From the NCBI RefSeq assembly GCF_002979775.1, contig NZ_PCPR01000016.1, forward strand, positions 1 through 64,000: 64,000 bases of DNA. Direction: 5' to 3'. Made by a program: the position numbers and the translations under genes. The notes under the pieces were generated by a model that had not been told where the DNA came from, did no database searches, and saw only the letters and a list, made by a program, of their open reading frames with translations. This DNA is from Arthrobacter sp. MYb23 (GTDB lineage: Bacteria; Actinomycetota; Actinomycetes; Actinomycetales; Micrococcaceae). Numbering within the stretch: position 1 is the stretch's first letter; each line of letters opens with the position of its first letter. Shown here in pieces: positions 18,659 through 27,466 of this stretch.

Positions 18659-20248
18659 GTGGGCAAGCATCATGAATCAGACCGGGCAGTAGAACTGATC
18701 CGCACCGTAGGCTTCCAGCGCGTTCTGATCGCCGGAAGCCTCGCCATTCTGGCCTTCTTCGCGTTTGGCTTCCAACCCTTGAACGCCGTCTCCAGCACTT
18801 CTGTGGGCGGAGCACTGGCGCAGGGCGTGGTGGAACCCACCGCTCTGGGCGCCTTGGTACCGCCGGAAGCCGAGACCCTGGTCATCGACCCTACACTGGA
18901 ACCACCTCAGCAAGTTGCCGGCATGCCCATGGTCTACTTCGACCGTGCCATGGTCCGCACTGTCAGCAAAGACGGCTCCACAGGACTGACCGTTGCCTCC
19001 GCAGGCATGTCCCGCCCACCGGCGGGGGCCCTGTACGCACCCTTGGAAGTCCTCAATCCCAGTTCCTCTTACGGATACCGCTACAGCCCGCTGACGGGCC
19101 TGGCCGGAGAATTCCACTGGGGACAGGACTACGCAGCCGCCTGCGGCACGCGCGTCTACGCTGCCGACGCCGGTGTGGTGCGGGCAGTCGGCTGGCACAT
19201 CTGGGGCGGTGGCAACCGGGTGGAAATCGAGCACGGCAACGGCTTGGTCACCACCTACAACCACCTCCAGGCAATCGGCGTCACCCAGGGCCAATCGGTG
19301 CGGGTAGGCGAGGTCATTGCGGAGGTGGGGACCACGGGCTGGTCCACGGGCTGCCACCTCCACTTCGAGACGATCGTCAACGGCCTGCACACCAACCCCA
19401 ACGGCTGGACCTACCTGGCCATGCGGCAGATTGATCCGCTGCAGAGCATCACCATGGTGAACTACCAGCCCGGTGTCGGTAACGGCGCGTCATCCACTCC
19501 GCAGTGGGCTGTGCCCGTGGCTGACGGCACCACCAGGGCTGTCATTGGTGGAGAGGACGAACACGACGCACCACTTCCTATTCCCCCCACCACACCATCC
19601 GGCACTACTCCTCCGGTCACCAACCCGCCGAGCAATCCTGCCGGCACTCAAACCACCCCGCCTGCCACCACGACGCCGACGCAGACCACGACGCCGACGC
19701 CCTCACCATCCGTGACGGCTACTCCGACGCCGACCGCTACCGCTACGCCCACTGCTACAGCGACGCCGACTCCCACGCCAACAGCGACCGCTACTGCGAC
19801 CCCAACACCTACACCGACCCCGACTGTCACCACCGCGCCAACCCCGTCAACCACGGCCCCGGAAACCAGCACCGTCCCGCCAGTGTTGACTACGGCCCCG
19901 CTGGCGCCGACGCTGCAATCGGCTCTCGCACCGCCGGCACCCGTCGTGGAACCGGCACCTGTTGCGCCTGCTCCCGTAGCGCCGGCCGTTGTGGCACCCG
20001 CAGTGGTGGAACCAGCGCCGGTTGTAGCGCCAGTCCCGGTTGCACCTGCGCCGGTGGTCACCCAAGCCGTTGTTCCAGTAGCTCCAGCTCCTCCCGTGGC
20101 TCCGGCGCCATCACCCGCTGCGGTCCTCCCGACGTCGCTCCCGGCAGTGATCCTTCCGCCCGGATACATCCTGATCGCCCCGGACCTGGTCCAGCGGCCG
20201 GACGGCGTGATTGTGCCGTTGTCCTCACTCATCCTTCCGACGCCCTAG
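18659..20248 (+). CDS. M23 (LytM) family peptidase with long Pro/Thr and Pro/Ala/Val tail
   Basis: About 529 residues. One hydrophobic segment near residues 18-36 (RVLIAGSLAILAFFAFGF) anchors or exports the protein. The LytM domain (roughly residues 130-250) has FHWGQDYAAACGTRV, with zinc-binding H and D, and CHLHFE, the HxH motif; it would cut peptidoglycan cross-links. From about residue 290 the chain is low-complexity: TPTATATP-type repeats, then PAPVV/VAPAP repeats, suited to spanning the wall. The GTG at 18659 is chosen because GGGGAG lies 6 bases before it. Bases 18504-18658 show only a short palindrome, CTCAAGATTCTTGAG, near 18519. Confidence 0.88.
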   Translation: MGKHHESDRAVELIRTVGFQRVLIAGSLAILAFFAFGFQPLNAVSSTSVGGALAQGVVEPTALGALVPPEAETLVIDPTLEPPQQVAGMPMVYFDRAMVRTVSKDGSTGLTVASAGMSRPPAGALYAPLEVLNPSSSYGYRYSPLTGLAGEFHWGQDYAAACGTRVYAADAGVVRAVGWHIWGGGNRVEIEHGNGLVTTYNHLQAIGVTQGQSVRVGEVIAEVGTTGWSTGCHLHFETIVNGLHTNPNGWTYLAMRQIDPLQSITMVNYQPGVGNGASSTPQWAVPVADGTTRAVIGGEDEHDAPLPIPPTTPSGTTPPVTNPPSNPAGTQTTPPATTTPTQTTTPTPSPSVTATPTPTATATPTATATPTPTPTATATATPTPTPTPTVTTAPTPSTTAPETSTVPPVLTTAPLAPTLQSALAPPAPVVEPAPVAPAPVAPAVVAPAVVEPAPVVAPVPVAPAPVVTQAVVPVAPAPPVAPAPSPAAVLPTSLPAVILPPGYILIAPDLVQRPDGVIVPLSSLILPTP

Positions 20249-20325
20249 GTTTCGCGACCCAAGCCAGCTCCCGTAAGCTCGACTGCGGCAATCCCGCCAG
20301 ACGACGTCGTCAGGAAGCGAATCCC

Positions 20326-20808
20326 ATGACCAGCCTGTACAGCATTCCCCTCACCTTCAACGATGGCACCGAAGCAGACTTCGGACGGTTCGAGGGCAAA
20401 GCGGTCCTGGTGGTAAACGTCGCTTCCGAATGTGGCTTCACGCGCCAGTACGCAGGCTTGGAGGAGCTGTACGGCAAATACCGTGGCCAAGGCCTGGAAA
20501 TCCTGGGAGTGCCCTGCAACCAGTTCGGCGGGCAGGAGCCCGGCGCGGACCAGGAGATCGCGGATTTCTGCGAGCGGAACTTCGGTGTTTCCTTCCCGTT
20601 GACCAGCAAAGCCAACGTCCTGGGCAAGGAGCAGCACCCACTCTTCGCGGAGCTGACCCAGGACGCTGATGGGCAGCCCGTCAAAGTGAAGTGGAACTTC
20701 GAGAAGTTCGTCATCAACCGTGAGGGAGAACTTGTTGCCCGGTTCCCATCCGCGGTGGAGCCTGACTCCGAAGACCTGATAGAAGCATTGGAAGAAGCAC
20801 TGGCGTAA
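20326..20808 (+). CDS. Glutathione peroxidase-like thiol peroxidase
   Basis: 160 residues, the normal family length. The catalytic tetrad is visible: C36 in ASECGFT, Q in GVPCNQFGGQEPG, W in VKWNFEKF and N in the same block. A cysteine rather than selenocysteine is used, and actinobacteria lack glutathione, so thioredoxin or mycoredoxin is the likelier reductant. AGGAAGCG precedes the ATG. It stands between the M23 peptidase and the phosphodiesterase with the same orientation. Confidence 0.93.
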   Translation: MTSLYSIPLTFNDGTEADFGRFEGKAVLVVNVASECGFTRQYAGLEELYGKYRGQGLEILGVPCNQFGGQEPGADQEIADFCERNFGVSFPLTSKANVLGKEQHPLFAELTQDADGQPVKVKWNFEKFVINREGELVARFPSAVEPDSEDLIEALEEALA

Positions 20809-20841
20809 AGCCACTGAACCAGAAAGGGAAAAAGTAATTTT

Positions 20842-20863
20842 CCAACATTCCGCCGGATGTTGG
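20842..20863. repeat. Short inverted repeat downstream of the peroxidase gene
   Basis: CCAACAT (20842-20848) pairs with ATGTTGG (20857-20863) around a GC-rich loop. It may be a weak terminator; there is no T run. The rest of 20809-20950 probably holds the phosphodiesterase promoter. Confidence 0.4.
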
Positions 20864-20950
20864 CCTGTTGTTGGCTTGTTGTCTGGTTGGATTGGCACTA
20901 CTGGAATGACACGGGAGAAGCCGTCTCCCACCAAACGCTAAGGCGAAGCT

Positions 20951-21931
20951 ATGGAGCTCATCGAGGCCGAATACCCCAAACCAGGTCATGTGCTTTTGCA
21001 CCTGAGCGATCTCCACCTGGTGGGTGGTCCGGGCACACTCCACGGCTCGGTGGACAGCGCAGCCAGGCTCAATGAGATCTGCGAACAAATCATCGCCTCA
21101 AGGATCAGGCCTGAGGCCATCATTTTCACAGGAGACCTGGCGGACAAAGGCGAGCTGGAAGCCTACGAGCGTCTCCGCGAGATGATTGAACCCCTGTGCG
21201 CGTCGCTGGGTGCCAAGGCCATTTGGGCCATGGGCAACCATGACAACCGGGCAAACTTCCGTTCAGCGTTCGCCGACGCGTCTGCGGCCAGCAAGCCACA
21301 GGACCCCGTGGACCGCAGCTACTTCGTCAACGGACTCCGTATCATCACCCTGGACACCACGGTCCCCGGCCACCACTACGGCGAACTGTCAGAATCGCAG
21401 CTGGAGTGGTTGGAAGCTGAACTGGCGACGCCGGCCCCGGACGGCACCATCCTTGCCCTCCACCACCCGCCCGTCCCGTGCGTGCAGGACCTCGCCGTCC
21501 TGGTGGAGCTGCGCGGCCAAGCCGCACTGGCCGCCGTCGTGCGTAATACGGATGTCCGCACCATCCTGGGTGGTCACCTGCATTACTCGACGACGGCGAG
21601 CTTCGCCGGCATCCCCGTATCGGTCGCCTCAGCTACGTGTTACACCCAGGACCTGGCGGTGCGCGCCGGCGGACAGCGCGGGCGTGATGGGGCACAGTCG
21701 TACAACATGATCCATGTCTACGAACACACCATTGTGCATTCGGTGGTGCCGATGTCCGGGGGCGTCACCGTTGGCGAGCCAGTGGACGCAGCCGAGGTCC
21801 AGCGTCGCCTTGCCGAAGCCGGCATCCGCATTCCGCACGAGTCCCGGGTGGGGGCACACACATCGCCCGGCACCCACACCTCTTCGCTTCCGCTTGTTTC
21901 TCCGGGCGGCTCCGCACCCAAGGCGCCGTAG
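20951..21931 (+). CDS. Calcineurin-like phosphodiesterase, CpdA type
   Basis: 326 residues with all the metallophosphatase blocks: [32 protein letters not shown] and GGHLHYS, which hold the two metal ions. Similar class III enzymes hydrolyse cyclic AMP or other phosphodiesters; the substrate here is not shown. The last 40 or so residues are Pro/Ser/Thr-rich. AAGGCGAAG precedes the ATG. A terminator overlaps its stop. Confidence 0.88.
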   Translation: MELIEAEYPKPGHVLLHLSDLHLVGGPGTLHGSVDSAARLNEICEQIIASRIRPEAIIFTGDLADKGELEAYERLREMIEPLCASLGAKAIWAMGNHDNRANFRSAFADASAASKPQDPVDRSYFVNGLRIITLDTTVPGHHYGELSESQLEWLEAELATPAPDGTILALHHPPVPCVQDLAVLVELRGQAALAAVVRNTDVRTILGGHLHYSTTASFAGIPVSVASATCYTQDLAVRAGGQRGRDGAQSYNMIHVYEHTIVHSVVPMSGGVTVGEPVDAAEVQRRLAEAGIRIPHESRVGAHTSPGTHTSSLPLVSPGGSAPKAP

Positions 21932-21951
21932 CCGCTTTCCCGGCTATTTTT
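21930..21951 (+). terminator. Terminator of the phosphodiesterase gene
   Basis: AGCCG (21930-21934) and CGGCT (21941-21945) form a short GC-rich stem followed by ATTTTT. It begins inside the stop codon and extends into the 3' end of the convergent Stealth gene. Confidence 0.65.
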
Positions 21952-23359
21952 CCCAAGGTGCCTTGACGGGGAAGTACTTCTCCAGGAAGTCGGTCACCAG
22001 ATCCGCGCGCTCGTTTGCCTCGACCTCGGGGAAGCTGCCGTCATTGAGGCAGAAGAAGTCCATGTGGCGCTTTGCCAGGAGCTTGGGCAAGTAGTGCAGC
22101 CCGGCCCACATGGTTGAGTCCACATACCTGACCTTGGCGCTGGTCTGCGTGACGGCACGGCCGGTAAGCAGGGCGTAGTAGTGGTAGAACGAGTTGGTCA
22201 CGGAGATGTTGTCCGCGGCCCGGAACCGGCTGCCGGCGGTCTTCGCGAATTCGGCCGGGAACTCCTTCTCCATCTGCGCCACCACGCTGCGGCGCAGGGG
22301 CGCGGCGGTGTGCTCAAGGTGCCGTGTGGTGATCCGCCCGAAGCGCTCCCACAGTAGCTTGCGGTTCACGCGGGCCGCGTTCTCAAAACCGCTGCGTTCG
22401 GCGTCGTTCTCGCCCAGACCGATCCGGGTGTCGGCTTCAATGAACTTGGTGATGCCCCCCGGCGTGAAGAACTTGTCTGGACCCACGGGACGCCCAAAGA
22501 ACATGTCGTCGTTGGAGTACAGGAAGTGCTCCGAGAGTTCCTTGATGTGGTGCAGCTGGCACTCCACAGCCTGCGAATTGTGGGTGGGCAGCACGGAGGG
22601 GTCGGCAAAGAATTCCTCGCTCCGGACGATGGTTACCGACGGGTGGTCGGCCAACCATTCCGGTGCGGGAGAGTCTGTGGCGATGAAGATCCGCCGGATC
22701 CACGGGGCGAACATGTGCACGGATCGGAGCGCGTACTTCAACTCGTTGATCTGCCGGAAGCGGGCCTCATGGTCATCGCCTTCGCCCAGGACGGTTTCTG
22801 CCTGCTGGGCGCGCCGCCTGGCGATGTACTCGGGGTCGCTGCCATCCACCCACGAGAAAACGATGTCAATGTCGAAATCGATGTCGCTGGCATGATCGGC
22901 GAACATGTTTTCGATGGTGGGCCAGGACAGGCCGTGCCTCTGCACTGTGCCCCGCACCGCGTCCTGACGCAACATGGTGCGGCGGGTCAGGGAATTCTCC
23001 ACAGGGAGTTCCAGGTGGTCGCCCTCGAACCTCCACAGCTCAAGCTGCACGCCCAATGCCGGGCCGTACCAGAGGCCGCCGCCGATCTCGACGCGCGGCC
23101 GGTACAAGCGGAAGATCCGGGCCTTCCGGTTTGCTGACAGCTCACCATCGGCCACAAGCACCGAAGTCTTCTTCTTGGCGTCCACAGTCATGGAGTAGAA
23201 GGGTTCGTTCCGGAATGCCGAAACCAGGGCCTCCCGGACATCCTTGCGGGACTCCCAGTCAACGGCAACAACGGGCCGCTCATCATTTCCGCGCACCAGG
23301 ATGAAGTCGATACCTGCGGCGTCCAAAGCGGCCCGGACAGCCAGGAGATCGGACACCAT
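21944..23359 (-). CDS. Stealth family sugar-phosphate transferase (capsule/exopolysaccharide)
   Basis: Stealth proteins transfer hexose-1-phosphate units to surface polysaccharides. The signature region 2 DIDIVFSWVDGSDPEYIARR lies near residues 165-185, followed by MFAPWIRRIFIATDSP and YSNDDMFFGRPV, and a C-terminal block with SFYHYYALLTGRAV. The feature starts at the first ATG, but the frame stays open for 58 more codons to an ATC at 23533 preceded by GGAG 8 bases away. That region reads RYALVNDDLTPQQAM just before the ATG and looks like real protein. No ATG, GTG or TTG occurs there. The true product may therefore be about 529 residues. Confidence 0.85.
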   Translation of the reverse strand: MVSDLLAVRAALDAAGIDFILVRGNDERPVVAVDWESRKDVREALVSAFRNEPFYSMTVDAKKKTSVLVADGELSANRKARIFRLYRPRVEIGGGLWYGPALGVQLELWRFEGDHLELPVENSLTRRTMLRQDAVRGTVQRHGLSWPTIENMFADHASDIDFDIDIVFSWVDGSDPEYIARRRAQQAETVLGEGDDHEARFRQINELKYALRSVHMFAPWIRRIFIATDSPAPEWLADHPSVTIVRSEEFFADPSVLPTHNSQAVECQLHHIKELSEHFLYSNDDMFFGRPVGPDKFFTPGGITKFIEADTRIGLGENDAERSGFENAARVNRKLLWERFGRITTRHLEHTAAPLRRSVVAQMEKEFPAEFAKTAGSRFRAADNISVTNSFYHYYALLTGRAVTQTSAKVRYVDSTMWAGLHYLPKLLAKRHMDFFCLNDGSFPEVEANERADLVTDFLEKYFPVKAPWEK

Positions 23360-23600
23360 GGCCTGTTGCGGTGTCAGGTCGTCGTTGACCAGTGCGTACC
23401 GCCCGCGGTGACGGACGACGTCGGACCTGTGCCTAAGATGCGCGACGACGGCAGGCGAGACCGCCTCAGCAATCGTGTCCTCTTCGATGGACGGGCTGCC
23501 GTGGTAAATCGGATCGACCTGTGCTTGCGTGATGGCTGTATCTCCGGGATCGTCGGGGTGCGGGTTGCTCTAAAACTCTAAAACTATGTTGCGCTGGAAC

Positions 23601-24521
23601 CTAGATTGAAAGGGCATCGCGCCAGCTGCGGAGGAAGGCGCCGCCGGCGTCGTCGTGGATCACGTCATCGGCCAATTCAAGGTCGGCTGCCGTCAAGATG
23701 ATGTAGGGCTTCACCGGTACGCCGTCTGCGGGCCGGACGTCCACGTGCTTCACATGGTGATCGTTGTGGTGAAGCCAGTCTGCCATGGCGTAGTCCGTAC
23801 GGGAATCACCCACAGTCCGCCAGGACAGCGGGGTAATGCCTTGGGCTGCCAGGAGTTCAACGGCCCGGCTGGCGCCGAGGTCCTTGCCCAGGCAGACGGA
23901 TTCGATGTCCGTGGAGATGATGGTGGGGTCCAGGCGGTAGTCTGCGGTGTCATCTGATTCCGGTGCGTGGTGGTCCAGGATGGCGGCGTTGAGGCCGTGG
24001 CGTCCCATGATCTCCAAAGCGTCGGCGTCGAAGAGTTTCTGCTCGCCCAGGTAATCCTCGCTGGCCACATCCAAGTGCTGCTCCACGGAAACCATGGCGC
24101 GTTTGGTTTCATCGAAGAACATGTGCGCCGAGTAGTCTTCGGCAACAAGCCTGCGGATGTCGTCCCCATAAGCTTTTGGCACGGCGAGCTGGTGGTCCAC
24201 ATGGATGGGACCAGGGCCTTCGGCTGTGTAGCTGAACCAGACGGCGCCCTTCTCGCAAATGGCGTGAATGACAGTGTCCGCGGGCATACCTGCAGCAATC
24301 ATGGGCTCCATGACCTGCTCGCTGATAAAAGCATCAGAGCGCCCCGTGTTGAAGATGACCGGAATGCCGGCCGAGGCCAGGGCCACCAGATCCGTGATGA
24401 TGTCCGGTTTGACGTCACGCGTCACAGGGCTGGCGATGGGACCATCGACGTCCAGCAGCAGTGCCAGCGCGGGCGTCGCGCGGGCAGCGGTCCGGTGAGT
24501 ACCTTGGAGCGGTTGAGTCAT
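23601..24521 (-). CDS. HAD superfamily hydrolase
   Basis: 306 residues. The nucleophile motif is LLLDVDGPI (DxD), followed by VIFNTGRSD (motif II) and, near the end, WRTVGDSRTDYAMADWL (motif IV), the order of Cof/trehalose-phosphatase-type HAD enzymes. It probably dephosphorylates a sugar phosphate; the substrate is unknown. It is not in an obvious operon. Confidence 0.82.
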   Translation of the reverse strand: MTQPLQGTHRTAARATPALALLLDVDGPIASPVTRDVKPDIITDLVALASAGIPVIFNTGRSDAFISEQVMEPMIAAGMPADTVIHAICEKGAVWFSYTAEGPGPIHVDHQLAVPKAYGDDIRRLVAEDYSAHMFFDETKRAMVSVEQHLDVASEDYLGEQKLFDADALEIMGRHGLNAAILDHHAPESDDTADYRLDPTIISTDIESVCLGKDLGASRAVELLAAQGITPLSWRTVGDSRTDYAMADWLHHNDHHVKHVDVRPADGVPVKPYIILTAADLELADDVIHDDAGGAFLRSWRDALSI

Positions 24522-24666
24522 GCCCCCATTCTGTCAGCCCCGGAGGTTCCCATCACAGCTATGACGTCTGTGACGCCGTGCGATGGTTAGTCACCTTTTG
24601 GCCACAACCTGCTTGTGCTGCGGGTCACAAGTTCCGTTAGCGCGGCATCTTCCCTAGGCTTGCAGG

Positions 24667-24966
24667 GTGATCTTCAAAGCTGTGGGCGAGGGACGCCCGT
24701 ACCCTGACCATGGATTCTCTGCGCCGCGGGACTGGGCTGCCCTGCCCCCGCGGCCCATCCGCCTCGACGAATTGGTGACCACCAAACGGACCTTGGATCT
24801 GGAGGCACTCTTGGCTGAGGACTCAACCTTCTTCGGAGATTTGTTCCCGCACGTGGTCCAGTATCAAGGGGTCATGTACCTCGAGGACGGACTCCACCGG
24901 GCCGTCCGCACGGCACTCCACCAGAGGACAGCCATCCACGCACGTGTATTGGTGATCGATGGCTAG
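24667..24966 (+). CDS. Small conserved protein, possibly ParB/Srx-like
   Basis: 99 residues starting with GTG at 24667, with AGG 8 bases upstream. The pattern PIRLDELVTTKRTLDLEALL, then VVQYQGVMYLEDGLHRAVRTAL and a terminal strand ARVLVIDG, looks like the ParB-N/sulfiredoxin-like nuclease fold (an inference by eye). It overlaps the next gene by 8 bases, so the two are translationally coupled. I do not recognise a specific function. Confidence 0.65.
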   Translation: MIFKAVGEGRPYPDHGFSAPRDWAALPPRPIRLDELVTTKRTLDLEALLAEDSTFFGDLFPHVVQYQGVMYLEDGLHRAVRTALHQRTAIHARVLVIDG

Positions 24967-25636
24967 CAAGCGCAGGCGTCCCAAAGATGTGACGCAGCTC
25001 CACGGACACCGGGTGGTCACAGGCCCCGAGCTTCGGGCAACCTTCGCCGAGGATGAGCAGGCACACAAAGGCCGCTTCCGGCGGAGGCTGTTCCATGGAA
25101 TCGTCCTCGTCCTGCTGGTGGGCGTCATAGCTGCCGGGGCCGTGGGTGCCTGGGCGATCATGAACGGCGTGGTCAAGGTTCCCAGCGCAATCGCCAGCAA
25201 AGCTCCTGCAAGCCTGTGCCCCGCCACCACGTTCGACTACGTACCCAACGAGGCCGTGACTCTCAACGTCTTCAATGCCACCTCACGTGGAGGGCTGGCC
25301 GGTACGGTAGGAGACCAGTTCACAGCCCGTGGCTACAAAGTGGCCTCGGTGGACAACAGCGATACCGCCTATTCGGGCATTGGCGTGGTGGTCTCAGGCG
25401 TCAAAGGCCAGGCCGCGGCGTTCAACATCCAGCGGAACCTTGCCGGAACTGACTACTTCGAGGACAACCGCGAGGACGAATCAGTGGACGTCATCCTGAC
25501 GCCGGGCTTCGAAGGTTTGGTGGAACCACAATTGGTGGACCAGACACCGGGAACGCTGCAGTGCCCGCGGGAGGATCTCCGGATTGCCGACAATTCCAAG
25601 TGGCCCATCATTCCGACGCTTCCTGCCGGGCAGTAG
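24959..25636 (+). CDS. LytR_C domain membrane protein
   Basis: 225 residues. About 45 basic cytoplasmic residues precede one transmembrane helix (GIVLVLLVGVIAAGAVGAWAI), then an outside LytR C-terminal domain (TLNVFNATSRGGLAGTVGDQFTARGYKVASVDN, with VILTPGFEGL at its end). This domain is found fused to or beside LytR-CpsA-Psr wall-polymer ligases and probably binds wall glycopolymers. It starts inside the end of the preceding gene and abuts the convergent TetR gene without a gap. Confidence 0.85.
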   Translation: MASKRRRPKDVTQLHGHRVVTGPELRATFAEDEQAHKGRFRRRLFHGIVLVLLVGVIAAGAVGAWAIMNGVVKVPSAIASKAPASLCPATTFDYVPNEAVTLNVFNATSRGGLAGTVGDQFTARGYKVASVDNSDTAYSGIGVVVSGVKGQAAAFNIQRNLAGTDYFEDNREDESVDVILTPGFEGLVEPQLVDQTPGTLQCPREDLRIADNSKWPIIPTLPAGQ

Positions 25637-26323
25637 TTAGCCAGCCAGGGCGTCGTGGGCAGGGGCTTCCAGCCTGATGGGCCTGCCGGCGTCGTCGAAC
25701 CTGGCTCCAGCGCCGAGTTGAATGAAGCGCACCGTCTGCGCTGTGTGACGCTCGACGTCGGAGGACGGCGACGGCGGGGGAGTCCCGCCGTCGGGCGTTC
25801 GGTTGCGGCGTGCGGCGCTGGCTGAGAGCGTTCCGAGAATGAGCCGCGCCAACTGCGCGACGTCGACGTCCGGCAAGTAGCCCTGGTGGACGCCGTCCTG
25901 GAGGATGTCCTGCAACAGGACGTTGAGGTCGCCCACATGGTCGGCGAGCTTGGCGAAGGACCCTGGGGAGAGAACGGCTGCCATGGCCGGGCCCGGGGGC
26001 AGATGGCGTCGGCTGAGATCTTCCACCTGGGCGCGGACGTAGAGGGCAAGACGGTCCACCGGGTTTTCCAGCGCGGCCAGCGAATCGCGGAGGTCCACAA
26101 TAAAGCGCTCGGTCTCGTCCAAGGCATACGCGATGAGCAGTTGCTCCATGTCCGCGTAATAGTTGTAGACCGCGGTCCGTCCCACGCCGGCATGGCGCGC
26201 CACGTCCGTCATGGTGAGGCCGGGGAGTCCATGGGTGAAGAGGAGCTCTCCAAAAGCGGTCAGAATCCGACGTTGGGTCTCGGCGCGTTGGGCAGCATTC
26301 GAGGCGGCCGTGATCCTTGGCAT
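25637..26323 (-). CDS. TetR family transcriptional regulator
   Basis: 228 residues with the N-terminal helix-turn-helix RILTAFGELLFTHGLPGLTMTDVARHAGVGRTAVYNYYADMEQLL. The C-terminal ligand domain ends in a low-complexity Pro/Ser stretch (GGTPPPSPSSDVERH). Its stop directly abuts that of the LytR_C gene. An ATCGCGAT core at 26335-26342, just upstream of its start, may be its operator. The target genes are not evident nearby. Confidence 0.88.
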   Translation of the reverse strand: MPRITAASNAAQRAETQRRILTAFGELLFTHGLPGLTMTDVARHAGVGRTAVYNYYADMEQLLIAYALDETERFIVDLRDSLAALENPVDRLALYVRAQVEDLSRRHLPPGPAMAAVLSPGSFAKLADHVGDLNVLLQDILQDGVHQGYLPDVDVAQLARLILGTLSASAARRNRTPDGGTPPPSPSSDVERHTAQTVRFIQLGAGARFDDAGRPIRLEAPAHDALAG

Positions 26324-26348
26324 ACAGACACTTTATCGCGATCTGTCA

Positions 26349-27359
26349 CTAAGAGCTGTTGAGCCCCGCGTCGGGCAACTGGGCTGTGGTTTTACGGAGG
26401 ACCAGGTGCGGTGTTCGGACCACACTGCCCGGCGGCTCTGACCCTTCAATTCGGTCCACGGCACGGCCAACGGCTGCGGCAGCTAGGAGCGGGGCGTCCT
26501 GGCTGACGGAGGACAGTTGGACGTAACTCAGCTTGGCGAAGTGGCTGTCGTCATAGCCGAGGACGGATACATCTGTGGGGATGCTGATTCCCGCGGCCCT
26601 GAAGCTTTCCATGATTCCCAGGGCCGACCTGTCGTTGAAGGCGATGACAGCTGTGGGTAGATCCGCCTGAAGGATCTGCCCCGCGCCCATGCCGTCCTCC
26701 TCGCCAGGGCCACCTGGAACAATCACGGGCTGCAATCCGTGCCGGACCATTTCCGTTCGGTAAGTTTCCCGACGTTTGTCTGACGAGACGGCAGTGCCGC
26801 CGTCCACATGGACGATCCGTCGATGGCCCAGGCTGAGCAGGTGGTCGATGGCCAGGGAGATGCCGGCGTGATCGTCACTGCTGACCGAATCCACAAGATC
26901 GCCGACGTCGTCGCGCAGGAGGCTCACCACCGGCACCTGGCGGGCGTGCAGTGCCAGCTCATCCATGCTGAGGGTGGGAGCAATGATGATCAATGCCTCG
27001 GCGCCGACGTCCAGCAAGGTCTCGATGGCCCGGGCCTCGGGCCTTCCGCCGGCTACTGCGCTCAACGCGATTTCATAGCCCCTGGCCGAGGCCTCAGCGT
27101 AGGCGGCGTCCACAATTTCCGCGTGAAAAGGCTGTGAACTGGAGAAGACGAGACCCAGGAGCTTGGTCCTGCTGCTCCGCAGCAGCCTCGCCCGGGAGTC
27201 TGCACGATACCCGAGTTGGAGGGCCGTCTCCAAGACTCTTTGCCGGGTTGATTCCGCCGCGCCGGGTGCTCCGCGCATCACGATGGAAACCAGGGCGCGC
27301 GAAACACCGGCCGCTTCGGCGACATCCATCAGAGTGGGGCGGCGCTGCTGTTCTGTCAT
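26349..27359 (-). CDS. LacI family transcriptional regulator (sugar dehydrogenase operon)
   Basis: 336 residues: the N-terminal helix-turn-helix TLMDVAEAAGVSRALVSIVMRG and a periplasmic-binding-type effector domain (ALIIIAPTLSMDEL, VLGYDDSHFAKLSYVQLSSV). GGAGGAAAA precedes the ATG. It is divergent from the Gfo/Idh/MocA gene, and two copies of a 13-base sequence with the LacI-type CG centre lie in the 107-base gap, so it most likely represses that operon and itself. The inducer is unknown, possibly an inositol-type sugar. Confidence 0.92.
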   Translation of the reverse strand: MTEQQRRPTLMDVAEAAGVSRALVSIVMRGAPGAAESTRQRVLETALQLGYRADSRARLLRSSRTKLLGLVFSSSQPFHAEIVDAAYAEASARGYEIALSAVAGGRPEARAIETLLDVGAEALIIIAPTLSMDELALHARQVPVVSLLRDDVGDLVDSVSSDDHAGISLAIDHLLSLGHRRIVHVDGGTAVSSDKRRETYRTEMVRHGLQPVIVPGGPGEEDGMGAGQILQADLPTAVIAFNDRSALGIMESFRAAGISIPTDVSVLGYDDSHFAKLSYVQLSSVSQDAPLLAAAAVGRAVDRIEGSEPPGSVVRTPHLVLRKTTAQLPDAGLNSS

Positions 27360-27384
27360 TTTTCCTCCAGGTCCAATCAGTCTA

Positions 27385-27446
27385 TAGAACGATCTAGACG
27401 CAGCGTGAACGGCGTGCCAGTATGGTCGGACTAGAACGATCTAGAA
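27385..27446. promoter_or_regulatory. Two LacI operators between divergent genes
   Basis: AGAACGATCTAGA occurs at 27386-27398 and 27433-27445, 47 bases apart. Each lies within TAGAACGATCTA, a near-palindrome with a central CG. The second copy is followed by the ribosome site of the dehydrogenase gene, so binding would block its expression. Confidence 0.75.
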
Positions 27447-27466
27447 GACTATTTTCAGGAGAACTC

